DNA from: Cristatella mucedo
Lineage: Eukaryota > Bryozoa > Phylactolaemata > Cristatellidae
NCBI GenBank assembly: GCA_009760855.2
Contig: WPIO01000006.1
Span: 9,223,001 to 9,287,000 of the forward strand
Reading direction: 5' to 3'
Length of the DNA stretch: 64,000 nt
The number at the start of each line of letters is the position of its first letter. Position 1 is the stretch's first letter. Of this stretch, positions 12,961-24,890 are shown piece after piece. A program made the translations under genes and the position numbers. The notes under the pieces were generated by a model that was not told the origin of the DNA, did not search any database, and saw only the letters and a list, made by a program, of their open reading frames with translations.

Positions 12961-15900
12961 TTGCAATAATATTAAATAAAAGCAGTATGCTCAAGTAGTA
13001 TTACGCGATGCTTAGGTAAGGCATGCCACTCCACACTAAATTTATGCAGGTCAACTTCGAAAATACTTAGTTACTAGCTACAAGGGTTCAAAGGGTGCCA
13101 TTCAGAGAATTCCATGTGGAGTTTCCACATCACCAACCAATATGTTCTACAGATTAATGATACAAATGTGGTTCAGTAACGGTAAAATAGCAAATCTTGC
13201 CCTGCCGAACATCGTAAGGAAGGTTGAAGAAGCAGCACATCCATCATTGGTGTGTGACGCCCAGTGAAAAGTGGAGAGCTGCCGGCCCTCTGTCACCGTG
13301 GTTGCTCAGAAGGAAATAACAAATATCACGTGACCAAATTTATTGTATCCTTGTTCGTGGATAATAAGTGAATTTCCCAACTGCTTACATCTGGTGAGCA
13401 TAAATATGGCCATTTTCTAAATACGGTATGTGACCAAGACAATGATACATTTGAAATTCATTGTATTTCCAAGATAATTGCAGATACTGTCATGGCCAAA
13501 AGACTAGCGTCAAATTAAAAATTGTTTTTGTTTATGCATACAATGAAATATAATTACAATTTATAATTATAGTTATATAATTATATTTATAATTTCGTAT
13601 AGCATCATACTAGTAAATATCTTTGTCGCACTAAATCAAGTTATCAGTGAAAACGTTCAACGGGTCAGTACTTGATGTGTCAACCTTCATTGTTGAGAAC
13701 TACACGAAGTCCTTAAAACATGGTATTGTCCAGTGGTCTTATGCATTAATACATCTCGATTACTAAAACCTTCCTTATTAACACTTTTCAGTAATTAAAC
13801 TAGAAATACAACTATAAGAGGTCTTAAGACCACAGCCAAAGTGCACATATATCTGAATTTTCCTGAGGAAGCTTCAATAGGCTGCAGACATAAGGAGACT
13901 CATTTGTTGTTTACTGAAAACTTTTAAAGACAAATGCAAAAAGGTGCTTCATGCAAAGATGCGCTAGACATATAGGGCATATTTTGACATGCCTGCCAGG
14001 GATCAGAAAAAATGCTGGCACCTCATTGCACATGCAAGAAAGCTCGAGATGGAAAATAACTGCTTAGATTTGTGCTACAAAATGTTGCCACGAGCAAAAT
14101 AAATTAATCATAAGTGAAGTAGGTTGTTGCAGTGGGAAAAAAGGCTATGAAGCTTGGTATCATAAGAATTTGGTGGGAGCCCACTGACCACTAAATCAAC
14201 TGCTACTTCTACTAGGTGGCCTCTCCAAGCGTCCAACTGGCAAGAATGTACCTACTATCACAAATTCCGAACCTCCCTCGTCAATTGCCTACATGTCAAC
14301 CTGTCCTAAGCACTTATGCTCACTCAATCAAAGAGAGAAAGTACTGTCTGCAACAATATAAACAGTCTGTTCGAGGCAATATGAGTCGCATGTAACCAGA
14401 ATATTTGGTGCTTCTTCACTGACAGCTCATCAAAGAGCCTCAAAATTTCTCATAACGGAAAAAGTACAAGTCTCTTCCTCTGGCTCAACCAGCACAGCAC
14501 AAAGAGCTTTACAACAGTGTCCCAAGGCCTTGCAGGACGCCTTCAGGTACAATATGAGTTCAGTTGGGAGCTCATCGGAGGCTTCAAAATGGTAGCATTC
14601 CCCATAGTTTCGAAAGCAGTTTTACCCAGCCATGTGCACCTCCGAAGGCAGGACAGGCCTCAGCAGACCAAGCAATCAAGTGTGAGCGAAAATGCAGAGT
14701 GGCAGCCACTAGCAGACTTTAAGATGGCTCTGATGAAGCCACTGCACACCCAATTGAACCTTATGATAAAATTTGCCATAGCTTTAGATAAGGAGTAGGC
14801 AACCTTCGAGCACCTTCAAAACTTCTTTCCTAAACTGTCCAGGCAAAGGCTTAAGCCAAGATCTTAGTGGCCCTATGGATAGAGAAAATAATTGAGTGTT
14901 ATGGATTCTTTAAGATGCTCACTACTAAGAATAAAGCAGCTTGGAACAGCTTCATCGGAGTGGTTGAGGATTCAAGATCAATCACATGGCAGAAACTATG
15001 TAGAGCTACTTGAGACCATACTGAAGAACTGAGGCACAATGAGCTGCACGGTGTTCTTATAACGGATATCCTTGCTGAATATTAATAAATTTAAACACCT
15101 GGGCGCTTAGTAGATAAGAGCAGGGCGAGTGCTTCAACTGGGATTTACTGAACTTCAAATGCTTTTACTGTGGACAGTTTAAAGAGAACACGATGGGAGA
15201 CTACATTTGGGAGCTCATTCGGAAAATAGAGATTTACAGTACAATCGTTAATCTCAGAAAAAATACTCCTAGATCTTAGGTCAATTTTAGTAACGTTAAT
15301 GTAAAAGTATGTTAATTTTGGCTTATTTTTGTTTGCTCTGAGTAAATGTGAACCAAAAGATGCATTCAAAAGTTTTCTAATTCAAAAAGATAAATTTCAA
15401 ATGTATTAGTCCTGGAAAAACAAGCAAGTTTGAGGGAAATAATGGCCAATATATATACTTCTTGAGGCACAAGAAACTAGGAAATAACACTTCTTACACA
15501 CGAAAAAAATGCATTCCATCGCATAATCAAAGATCGGGCCTAGAACGGTTACCGATGATTCCATAGAGTATCCCGGATGTCATCAGCACTGAGTCATCGG
15601 AAAGTTTTACAGCACACTCTAGATCAAAATTCAAATACAATCCATGCAATTTGAGCATTATCCAGGATCAGAGTCGGATGGTTTCATTCAAAATACAGTT
15701 GTAAGCATGCACGAAGGTGCCAAGCTAATTTCTTCACGACAAGCAAAGGCAAAACTTTTGGCATTGAGTTAATACTTTACCAAGTTTCACCAAAGTGCTT
15801 TTACCCAAGCTTCAAGATGCCATGTACAAAACTACTGCATAACGATGCTGTAAATGACTATTGAGTTCATGTTGCAAAAGCTAGCCAGAAACACCAGTAC

Positions 15901-16485
15901 TATTTAAAAAATACCTACGACTTTAGCTTGCTCGGTGGTTTCTGACTACGAAAAAGTATGGTGAAAAGACTACGATATGAGTCAATTTCACTACCGGATA
16001 GGCCTAATACAAAAGAAACCACTAGATCAGCAGCAGAGCCGAGCTGTTATTGTGGTATGATACTTGCAATTCTGCTACACTGTATGAGTGGAGAACAGAT
16101 CTGAAACTCCTAGTCAGGTCAACCAAAACAAATCTTGTCTAAATAGTGGGGAGATTTCTTCTGAGAAGGCTTAACAGATAACAGAAGCCGAAGCAATGAC
16201 CGACAGTGCTAAACTGCTTGCACCCCAAAACATATGTAGCAATCGGTAGCACGGCACATTCCAGGCCACACTGCCAGTAGCCAAACCTCACTGAAAAGCA
16301 GGCGCACGACATTTAGCCAATTACGGACGGCAAAATGCAAATGTCTTGCTGGCCCAGCCCAGCCGCATTCAATTTTTCCTCATTACGGGAAAGATACCAG
16401 CAGGTCGAGGGAATGTGCCGGCAGTGTGACCAGTTAAAACAAAGCGTTGGCAAAGAAGCCGAGGCCGGCAAAGAAGCTGGGTCAC
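12961..16485. other. Phosphatase intron, nothing recognised
   Basis: AT-rich, with short open stretches (14517-14798 plus, 15145-15369 minus) lacking motifs or convincing splice borders. A run of overlapping TAATTATA words at 13545-13600 is simple AT-rich sequence. Confidence 0.45.
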
Positions 16486-16593
16486 CTGGTTGCGCCTATC
16501 CAGCTCCTCAGGGTGGGCAGCGAGGTGCGAGTTCACGAAGCAAAGCGTTGTCAAATGGATACCAAATCTCACAGCCACTCCGCCTTTGTTGCC
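16486..16593 (-). CDS. OCRL/INPP5B: INPP5B/OCRL exon ([10 protein letters not shown]...NSHLAAH)
   Basis: A 108-bp, phase-0 exon of exactly 36 codons lies between CACCTGTAG and GTGACCCA. It reads [19 protein letters not shown] followed by [25 protein letters not shown] and NSHLAAH are two of the strongest inositol 5-phosphatase signatures; the His of NSHLAAH lies in the active-site region. It fits exactly after the TGIMGML end of the upstream exon. The exon is more GC-rich than the flanking intron, which fits purifying selection on its codons. The opposite strand is also open here (16335-16718), but that reading has no family motif and is a shadow. Confidence 0.95.
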
Positions 16594-18079
16594 CTACAGG
16601 TGCACGAGCAAAGCAAAGGGTCGGCAACAGTCGACAGCAGCCAAGGCACTGTAATGCCTCGTGGCAGGGCCATCGGTCAGAGCAAGCCACGACAAGTGCG
16701 ACAGTGCAGCTAGGCTAAGCCCTAGCTGCGGTAACACACTTGTACGCAAACGAACCAAGGTCAAAGTGGGCGAACGAACGTACCAATGCAACGCTAGCAC
16801 AACAAGACGGTCACTGACGCCAATTTTTTCTCCGCCTTAAACAATTGGTACTTTTAATTTTTAACAGGCTCATTTATATAGCAGCAAAAGAGCAGCTTTC
16901 ACGGTTTTATCATCACGACTTGCAAATTAAGGTCAATGGAAAGGATCGACCTCAGCAGGACTAGAATCCACGACCCTTCGAGAAATACAGCACGTTACCC
17001 CTGGACCCTTAGCTGCTACTTCCTTGCATTGGCTGCTAAAGCTTTTGACTGCACTTCTCGTAGTTGTCTTCTCACCTACCCTTTATTATGTAAGATGAAG
17101 GCATTTTGCTGGCGCTTTGCGTCAGAGCTCTTTCACAATGCTCGGTGCCATTGAGTATGCTGTAGGAAACCATCTGGTGTAGCAGCCACTTAGTCATCGT
17201 GGCTTTGTGGAGCATTAAACGCAGATACACTAAAAGGCTGAATGCACATTTTGCCACACATTGTAATACTGGAAGCACCGTCAGAACAATATTTCTGTAA
17301 AAATAGAATAAGTGCAAATGCCAGAAAGGTAAATTTGAATTTGAATTTATCTAATTTTGATAAGGATTTAACTGTACGTGCTGGCAGCCATTCGGATGAT
17401 GTATGATCCTGTGTGAGACGAGAGTCTGGTAATCATGCTACACGGGCTCAGTGCTTCTGGCTTGACCTGCTGTATATTGCTATCAACTGCTGCTGCATCT
17501 ATGCATCTCTACCAAAACATAGTGGTGCCACCGTGTTACCTTGACCCTAAACCCAAAGCCTCAATCCCCTGCACTGACATCCTGGATTTTCACTACAATA
17601 CATGGTCAGGCAAAAGGTGGAACGACTTGTGTCTGGTGATGAGCCGAACTTAATTAATGCAACAAATTCCATTGAACATGCAGTTTTTTTAACAAATAAC
17701 AATTCTCCTTCGTTCATTTGGTTCCCAACAAATCCATCTCTTGTTCATGATTAACAATCACGAAAGCCCACAATCAAGAAAGCCACAATTACGATTGCCT
17801 GTCGAAATGAGTGAGTTGCAACCATTATCGCCTTTGATTTCAGAGGTCGCGGATTCAGTTCTCTAGGATGACACGACATATTCTTTCTTTCATTAATTAG
17901 CAAAGAGTTGTGAACTCAAATGAGCACACACAGTAAGTCAGAGCACGCTGCGTTCCATGGACTCAGATAACAGTGGATAACGAACACACTCACAGCAAGC
18001 TGAACAGAGTAGGGCATGATCGGATGATCTGCAACATGCGAGCAAAGCAATCACGCATTCCAAAAATACAGATACGAGA
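16594..18079. other. Phosphatase intron, nothing recognised
   Basis: No coding or repeat signal other than a possible degraded SINE B-like GAGGTCGCGGATTCAG at about 17840. Confidence 0.4.
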
Positions 18080-18430
18080 TAAGCACCTAGCACAGGTCCC
18101 TGAAAATGCTGTAAATAACAACTGAGTGACTAGCTTCTTTTTAAATGTCGTCAAGTCAAGAAATGTCATCACGTCAGTCGGAAAGGATCTCCAGACTTGT
18201 GGAGCACACGAGCTAGAGGCACGGTCTGCAAAGGATTTGAGGTTGGCTATATGCACTGCTTTACGATTTGAGCCGGAAAAGCAGGTAGGACTAAGCCAAG
18301 CCTGAAAAAAGAAGCACCTTCGATAGGCAGGCTATAGAAAGAGAATGAAGAGACCTAACAGTAAGTGACAGAAGTTTGAAGTCGATACACTGCTTGATGA
18401 GGAACCAAAGAAGATCGGTGAGAAGCACGA
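18080..18430 (-). mobile_element. L2-clade LINE family A 3' fragment, antisense
   Basis: The minus-strand frame reads NLKSFADRASSSCAPQVWRSF and LTTFKKKL, the end of the LINE ORF. Upstream pieces (LLWFLIKQCIDFKLLSLT, matching LHWLPVKQRIDFKVLSLT) continue until a (CA)n tract at 18434 interrupts it. Confidence 0.8.
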
Positions 18431-18433
<3 letters not shown>

Positions 18434-18518
<85 letters not shown>

Positions 18519-18557
18519 ACACACACTCACACTCACACACACACACACACACACACC
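18434..18557. repeat. (CA)n microsatellite
   Basis: About 124 bp of CA with a few CTCA interruptions near the right end. It breaks into an antisense LINE fragment. Confidence 0.98.
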
Positions 18558-18799
18558 TAGTGAATGCTGGGGCTAACTGCTGCTGCTACTGCTCCTGGCA
18601 TGTCCTCTGAGACCAGGTCGAACTGTGCTGAGCTGCTTTGGTCGGCTTGCTGTTACAGTGCTGCAAGCAGCATCTTGTACCACCGAGTATGACCAACATA
18701 CAGAGGCAAATACTGTGTTGCCCCAGCAATTTCTAAATCCGACCGCTGCACACAGCACACAATGACGTTTAACTAGCCACCACAGCCAGCCGGCTGGTT

Positions 18800-18958
18800 T
18801 TACTTGGACTGTAGTCCTAGTTTAGCGCAGGAGTCAGGTGCTTGCCTTTGATGACCTGTGATGGCATCGGTCGTTGGCTCGAGCCCTTCGGCAGATGTCA
18901 AGTGCCTGGATATAGATTGAGTTCTAGTAGGGTGCTATAAAAATGAATTATATCTATT
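18800..18958 (+). mobile_element. SINE B, old copy
   Basis: A tRNA-like head (AGTCAGGTGCTTGCCT...GGCTCGAGCCCTTCGGC) is followed by AAGTGCCTGGATATAGATTGAGTTCTAGTAGGGTGCTATAAA, the LINE A-like tail. Arms of the tail hairpin are partly mismatched. Confidence 0.65.
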
Positions 18959-19289
18959 TTATCTTATTTAACAGCTTCAACCATGACTGCAACCCAGCCG
19001 TAAATGCATGCATAGGCAAACCAGAATGAAATAGACCAAACCTTGTGGCTAGTGGCAGGCAGCAATGACGACTACCACCGGCTGTCATGCCGGGCTACTA
19101 AGGATGGAAAGGCCACCGGGTCGTCAAATACAATGAACACCACAAGGAAAATAAATGCAACTCGGTGGTACAACGAATGCATCCGATTAAGCACATGATT
19201 GCTCGAAACATGGGCAGGGTGCATGCCAAAGGTACTCAACAAAAAGTTTAATTCATAGCGCAAAAGGAGGTCTACCCCAACAATACACT

Positions 19290-19435
19290 CGAGCCAGGCC
19301 TAGTTTGGCCGAGGGGTAAGGTGCTCGCCTTCGGCGACCGAGGTCCTGGGGTCGAGCCCTTAGGCTTACGTGAAGCGACTGCATAGAGATTAAGTTCTCT
19401 TGGGTAGCTATACAAATAAAATATATACTATTTAA
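19290..19435 (+). mobile_element. SINE B, well-preserved copy beside an exon
   Basis: The head reads GTTTGGCCGAGGGGTAAGGTGCTCGCC, then GGGGTCGAGCCC as the B-box-like element, then CATAGAGATTAAGTTCTCTTGGGTAGCTATACAAA. The poorly conserved A-rich end lies about 15 bp from the donor of the phosphatase exon at 19449-19565, on its intron side, in antisense. Confidence 0.8.
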
Positions 19436-19448
19436 GGTGAAGCCCTAC

Positions 19449-19565
19449 CAGCATTCCCATGATGCCAGTCGGCACAGTCGAAGCTGCGACGTCGTGTACC
19501 AGCTTGAGAAGTTCCTCCTTCACAAAGACGGCGAGCATGATGCCGACAAGTCGAATCACCTTCAG
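19449..19565 (-). CDS. OCRL/INPP5B: INPP5B/OCRL exon (VIRLVGIML...TGIMGML)
   Basis: A 117-bp, phase-0 exon of 39 codons lies between TTTTGTGTCCTTCAG and GTAGGGCT. It begins LKVIRLVGIMLAVFVKEEL and ends VPTGIMGML. The family normally has K.IRLVGMMLL.FV and TVGTGIMGKMGNKGG; here the join gives TGIMGML|GNKGG, so the usual Lys-Met before GNKGG is Met-Leu, a mild departure. A SINE B copy ends only about 15 bp past the donor site. Identification rests on motif order and phase and is firm. Confidence 0.93.
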
Positions 19566-20129
19566 CTGAAGGACACAAAACGAAGCTGACAGGGATGCCG
19601 ACGAGGTGAAGCACCATTCTATACGTGACATAGCCGTGCATGAAGTCATACAGCACAGCAGCAGCAGCCACGGCAGCAGCATCGGTGACAGTGGCCGCAA
19701 AAGAAGACAACAGGATCCAAGCAGCTATCTGTCTCGCGAAGCATATATCGAGATGCGGTGATATCTTTTAGGTATCACCAAAAATATAGCACTCTCCTCA
19801 TCGAAGGCGCTGGCGAGGCAAACGAATGCATGCACCATTGACGTAAAACCTGCAGAGGTAATATTCTCAATGCCACACGTGGGTAGGATACGTATGCTAC
19901 TTCGAATGCAGAAGCACTAAAATATCAGCTGAGTAGCAAGCTAACATTCACATATCACCAGTGAAGCACACACACAGAAGAGAATGCCACAGCGGAATAT
20001 GTCATTTCAACTACCTATAAGTATAGGTAGTTATAATGACTGCCTCCGAAAACAGATATGTGAGTCCTTCAAGCTTACTTATTCCACTACACATAACATT
20101 AGCTACTGGCAGCTAGGCTAGCCAAACGA

Positions 20130-22130
20130 GTGCAGGCACATGCCACTCGACAGGCCTGGGCTCAGTCTGTCAGTAGTGCAGACAGGTCAAGCGCCACCGA
20201 CAAGAGGAGACTAGGAATCAAGGAAATAAATTCAAGGCCAGCAGGTCATCAACATCGTTCGGTGCATGGTCATGCCCGACAGCAACCATTAGAGGCTGAT
20301 AAGCTGACAGAAGCTACAGTGGCGGGTTCACGAGACAGAACTGATTCTAGGTATCCACAGCATGCTGGTACAAGCAGAGCACGCCGGGAGACAGTGGCAC
20401 CGTCTGACGAGACAGCGCTTGCATGCATCGATCGAGTGGCGAGGCCCTCCCTGGCAGCTTCCTGATCCCCGGGCAAGCCGATCGGCTGCATTTTTGGGCA
20501 CGATCGCTATGCCATTAGCCTATCGGCCAGGCAAGATGGCAACCGAGGCCCTCGTGTAGCGCTGCGCTGCACTGCATGCGAATCAATCAAGGCCGCTCGG
20601 CCAGACAGGACGAGGCAAAGGATCGCGAAATGGGAGCCGGGTCGGCACCAGCGCTAATTCTTTGCGCTACATTACGAGCACCAGCAGTGCGCACCAGCAG
20701 CAGCAGGGCGGTGCAGCTTTGCTCAAGGCATTGGGGCGCAGTGAGTCTGGTTGCGTCATCACGAACCGCACTTTCAGTTGGCCCAAGACCGACCGAGGCT
20801 AGAGAGACAAGCTGTCGCCGGTGCCCCACCCCCATATAAGGAGCGAGCAAGACAGCAGCATATGGAGAGGCCGAGCGAGTCGGGTCGAGCGACAGAACGA
20901 TACAGCAAACGAACCGAGGAGGGCGGCTCCGCAGACAAACGAGCTGCCACAGAACGGGCGGCTCACCGATTCCTTTCATTTTTGTCGATGCTTTTGGGCG
21001 ACGAAAGTGTGAGACCTTCCGGGTCGCCAGGTCGGCAAGGGAGCGCGCACTGACGACTAATGATAACGTGCTCGCAGTGCCAACGACCGGCCGGCCACGG
21101 GCGCTCACTTACAATCCCTATCTAATGGAACGAACGAAGTGCCGAGCTCTTCCTTTCGCCAGGCGGGATAGACGCTGCCTTCCTTCGGCAAAGGGGTAAT
21201 AGGCCATCACGAGATGCTAAAGCAAAGAGCGCTACACTAATGTGGCACAGGTGCTGACCACGCTGGAAAATGCACGGCAATTGGGACTCTGTGTGCAAGG
21301 GACTGCGGTGCACTTTCAGCAAGGGGTCGAGTTAGAAACCCAGCTCATAATGTGACCATGCACACCAACGCGTTGCCTTTACCGCTCATTTCGAACACCA
21401 GGTTCGAGCGGAGCGTGATTAGAAGTACAAACGTCAGCAGTTACTGTCAGATAATTTTCCTAATATCAGACCAGGCTGGAGTGACATTCCAAAATCGCTG
21501 CACTGAAAGGTTGAAGGCAAAAAGCAAACACCAGATGCTGCTGGACCAGACACGCGAATTATGGCAGCTACTGGCGCTCGCGGCCGCTGGCGGCGCCACT
21601 ACTGGTGCAGGTGCAGGCCAGAAATTGGACGAGTGATTATAGGGCGAGCTTGAGGCTAGGCCTCCTTTGCGCTCTCGCATAATGTCATGGACCTGGCGGG
21701 CACAGCGCGAGCCAGCGAGTCCGGGCTCGAGCAATCGCAAAGCACTCGGCCGGGCGTCTGCTTTTCTTGCTCGCTCGCCGTGCGCGTGGACTGAGTCGAG
21801 CGACGGCTGCAGTGGCAGCAAGCGCCCAGCCGAGCTCCCGGGTATATTTATTGCAGACCAGATGACGTTCGGCGCCCACGACCTGCGATTCCTCTCGTGC
21901 CAATCATGGAAAGTAGGACAGCAACATCTCGGTGGCCGACCGCAGCTGCTGCAAAGTTCAGCGGTTGCCGGTGCCTAGGCCAGGTACTAAGCATCTTGTT
22001 GCAAGAAGAACTGTGCAAGTGCCAGATGACCGCCGGGCTTGTGCCGGCTGCAGCTGACCAGACAGACCTTACTGCCCCTCCTCCCCTTTATCGAAGCTGG
22101 CCTTAAGCTGAGGCCACACCAACGACGGCC
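20130..22130. promoter_or_regulatory. CpG-rich block inside a phosphatase intron
   Basis: Within the 4-kb intron between exons 23602-23725 and 19449-19565, CpG dinucleotides rise to about 6-8 per 60 bases (for example around 20761-20940 and 21061-21120), against about 1-3 in most of the window. Several overlapping open frames on both strands follow from the GC richness and show no family motif. A block like this could be an internal promoter, a nested first exon, or an unmethylated regulatory element. No TATA box or other element decides between them. Confidence 0.35.
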
Positions 22131-22921
22131 CCACACAAGCAGCAGCTGGCTCTGCACTCCTCTCTAGGGGAGGAGGGGGCACTACTACCATTAGCTCGGC
22201 GGTGCCCAGCAGCCATCGGTCCACGGTTCACTCGAGCGAATGCCGCTTTCTAACGACCCAACAAGCTGACGATTCTTCAAACGCGTATGCGACAGTTCTA
22301 CCTTCACAGATACAATGGCAAGCACGAATTTTTCTCGAACCCCGAATCGATGATGCCTGGTGGATTTTTCAAAAAACCGAAGCAAAGCCGTGCCCATGAA
22401 ACAGGCACAGCAAAACAGAACTGCTTAGTCGTCAAACTAAAGACCAAGTCAACAGGTAATGCATGGCTTCCAATCCAGAAAACTAAAATTCTAGGCTATT
22501 TCACATTAGAAGTTGACATCAAACCGGGTTCAGGCAGTATTGAGGAGGAAGGAAAAACTCAATTGGTCAGTGGTCAGTGCATATACCAGCATTATACTAG
22601 TTTGTGGAAACAAGAAATCCGCAGTCTTTGATGCTGCTGAGCTTTTGAGGCTCTTGTTGTTTTGGGCTACCGACCACAATTCTTACTTACTTCGAGATTC
22701 CCTACCTGAGCGCCAGTCATAGCCTCAGAATCTAGCGAGCATTGAGTGCTAGGCATTTCTTGATTTCTACACTAGCTGGTCCGTATCCAACAGCAAATGG
22801 CTAGGAATATCGCCTGCTTGCCCAATTGCATCTGAACCCGGGTTGAACATCATTTTTAGGGGGAAGTAGCCAGAATCTATGTTGAATGTTACATAAGAAA
22901 ATAACTGCGCTCTTCAATCAA

Positions 22922-22924
<3 letters not shown>
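22131..22924. other. No feature seen
   Basis: Intron sequence with short overlapping frames on both strands (22191-22722), without a recognised motif. Confidence 0.4.
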
Positions 22925-23006
<82 letters not shown>

Positions 23007-23084
23007 TGCCGCTTACTATCTGTCTGAGAAAGAGTGAGAGAGGCAGATAAAGAGAGACAGACAGAGAAAGAGAGACAGAGAGAC

Positions 23085-23169
<85 letters not shown>
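22925..23169. repeat. Inverted microsatellite: (TC)n then (GA)n
   Basis: A TC tract at 22925-23002 is followed, after a short mixed spacer of imperfect GA/GACA words, by a GA tract at about 23089-23169. The two halves are reverse complements and could form a hairpin with arms of roughly 75 bp. The imperfect spacer suggests slippage or folding back rather than two independent expansions. Confidence 0.95.
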
Positions 23170-23175
<6 letters not shown>

Positions 23176-23439
23176 CAGACAGTGAGAGAAAGAGAGACAA
23201 AGAGCTTGCCATTACAGCTACACCACACAGCCGTTGGAGTAACGACAGAGTCAATTATCATGTAAGAAGTTCTTACAACTGTGCCTCAGATTATTGCTAC
23301 ATACTTTCTTCAAATTAAATCTAATGCCAATGCAGTGACAGCTCATCGTATTTCATTAAGATTCATTATATGTATGAGCTTGCACACGCTGCAGCAACAA
23401 ACATGCAAGCAAGTATTGAGCATAAGACTGTGCCACCAG

Positions 23440-23516
23440 CAGCCACATCCCCTGGGGAAAGATTAAGTTCTCTGGGGGCGATATACAAATACATTATTAT
23501 TATTGTTATTATTATC
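23440..23516 (+). mobile_element. LINE A-type tail remnant
   Basis: GGGGAAAGATTAAGTTCTCTGGGGGCGATATACAAATAC followed by (ATT)n. Only the 3' end of a copy is present, about 85 bp from the phosphatase exon at 23602. Confidence 0.7.
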
Positions 23517-23601
23517 CTGTGGCACTCCCCACGAATCCATTCGGCACCAGTCAATGAGTGATCATTAGCAAAGAGCAACCAAAAGTTGAGCACAAGCTCA
23601 C

Positions 23602-23725
23602 CTGCTTGTAGATAACAAGTGGCCGAAACTGCAACAATGCCGTTTCGCACGCCTGCAGACAGTCCCTCTCACGGTTCGAGTCGGTAAAGATGAAAGCCTC
23701 TTTGCTCAGGTCAAGTTCTTGAAAC
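23602..23725 (-). CDS. OCRL/INPP5B: INPP5B/OCRL exon (GFQELDLSKEAF)
   Basis: A 124-bp exon lies between TTACACAG and GTGAGCTT. Its first base completes the Gly codon begun by GG in the upstream exon, giving GFQELDLSKEAFIF; 41 codons then run to LLQFRPLVIYKQ, ending in phase 0. The Glu of the FQE motif binds the catalytic magnesium in this fold. The middle part (TDSNRERDCLQACETAL) fits the variable region that carries E.W...V..GL in vertebrate members, but without the Trp. A (CA)n tract begins about 60 bp upstream on the genomic plus side. Confidence 0.93.
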
Positions 23726-23783
23726 CTGTGTAATGGAAGCAGTTCTCTAGCCGAGCATTGCAGAGTACTGCTTCACACCAACA

Positions 23784-23864
<81 letters not shown>
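23784..23864. repeat. (CA)n microsatellite
   Basis: About 80 bp of uninterrupted CA in the intron upstream of the GFQELDLS exon. Confidence 0.98.
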
Positions 23865-23872
<8 letters not shown>

Positions 23873-24619
23873 GGCACATCTGCTGCCGAATAATGGCTAC
23901 CGCCATAGGATTCAAGGAAGACAGCGTTCGACAGTTATGCAACCAATACAAACAGCCAGCTGCAGCATGCCTCCTATGCTACTTCAGTCCTAATACCTGG
24001 CCCTTTAAAGACTTCGAAAATCATTATCCCAGAGTGATACTGTGTGTGCGAAATGGCAAGCTCCAAATCTTGTGTGTTTGTGCAGGCCAGACATGCCTAA
24101 TGCTTTCTGCGGCATGCTTACACACGTACGTCAGTGTAAGCATCCGGGTCTGGATGCGTACCTGGGCATGAGTGTTCGAGCGCAAACTTGCAAGCAAACG
24201 GCTCGGCCGCGGGTGCAAGCACCGGGAGAGGCGTGCCGATTGAAGGCAGGCGATGTGAACACACACCGAGCGCTCAGGTGTGGTGCACGTGCGCAGGACG
24301 CACACGCATGCAGGGCTAGACGGCACCAGAGGCAGGCAGGCACGGCCGCGGGTTCACTGCTGTTGCTTACCGCCATACACTTCGCCAGCATTCAAAGCTG
24401 CCGCTGTTGTCGCGGCAGCTCTACTATGCGCCCAGCGAGGGAATAAGCAGCACGCCCACGAAGCTTCGGGCGTTCGTGCTCATCAAACGCTCGACACATT
24501 TGCAGGGGCAGCATGGCACTTCGACGACGAGAGCAAAGCAGAAGCAGCAGTATGATAGTGCTGCTGTGGCTGGCTCAGGCGGCCAGGTCGCGCGCGGTGC
24601 ATCTGCAAACTGTCCTCAC

Positions 24620-24724
24620 CCCAAAGCGACCACATCCGGTTGGTTCTCGGCGCAGGTAGCTAGCCATGGAAATATGTCTCCATCCACTTTCTGGTCATTG
24701 ACGTTCCAAGTGCCGCAGAAAATC
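24620..24724 (-). CDS. OCRL/INPP5B: INPP5B/OCRL exon (IFCGTWNVN, start of phosphatase fold)
   Basis: A 105-bp exon lies between ATGTGTTGCAG and GTGAGGAC. It contributes G (finishing a Lys codon), 34 codons beginning IFCGTWNVNDQKVDGDIF, and a trailing GG. GTWNVN is the first strand and signature of the inositol 5-phosphatase domain, and the end PDVVAL runs into GFQELDLS of the next exon. A SINE A copy starts about 24 bp upstream of the 3' splice site in the transcript sense, so the intron's last bases are SINE-flanked. Confidence 0.93.
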
Positions 24725-24747
24725 CTGCAACACATCGTATTCCACAC

Positions 24748-24890
24748 TAGGTAAGGCGGTTGCTTTTCACGAACTCGGTCCCGAGATCGTGGGTTCGAAT
24801 CCTGTGGTGGGCGATCCTTTAATAGCCACTGCAAGCGGTGGTGATAGCCGTAAAGGCTCTTCTGTTGCTATACAAAAAGAAGCTGTTTAA
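24748..24890 (+). mobile_element. SINE A, well-preserved copy
   Basis: The tRNA-like head GGTAAGGCGGTTGCTTTTCACGAA resembles an A-box region, and GGTTCGAATCC at 24792-24802 is a perfect B box. The body has GTGGTGGGCGATCC and the complementary TTGCCACTGCAAGCAGTGG-type hairpin words, ending GGCTCTTCTGTTGCTATACAAAAAGA. It lies antisense to the phosphatase gene, starting about 24 bp from the exon at 24620-24724. Confidence 0.88.

Noticed and set aside
16335-16718. 127-codon plus frame
   Set aside because: It is the shadow of the phosphatase exon at 16486-16593 on the other strand; the minus strand carries NSHLAAH with splice sites.
18434-18557. Tandem array considered as CRISPR or satellite
   Set aside because: It is a plain dinucleotide microsatellite in animal DNA; no spaced repeats anywhere in the window.
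20587-21108. 173-codon minus frame in GC-rich sequence
   Set aside because: Frames on both strands are long here only because stops are rare in GC-rich DNA; no motif and no splice logic.
22889-23254. Long Leu-Ser and Arg-Glu repeat proteins
   Set aside because: They are translations of CT/GA microsatellites, as are those at 26005-26508, 32932-33534 and 57670-58059.
24751-24802. Possible tRNA gene
   Set aside because: The A-box/B-box region is the head of a SINE: the same sequence with the same body recurs about ten times, and it lacks a closed acceptor stem.
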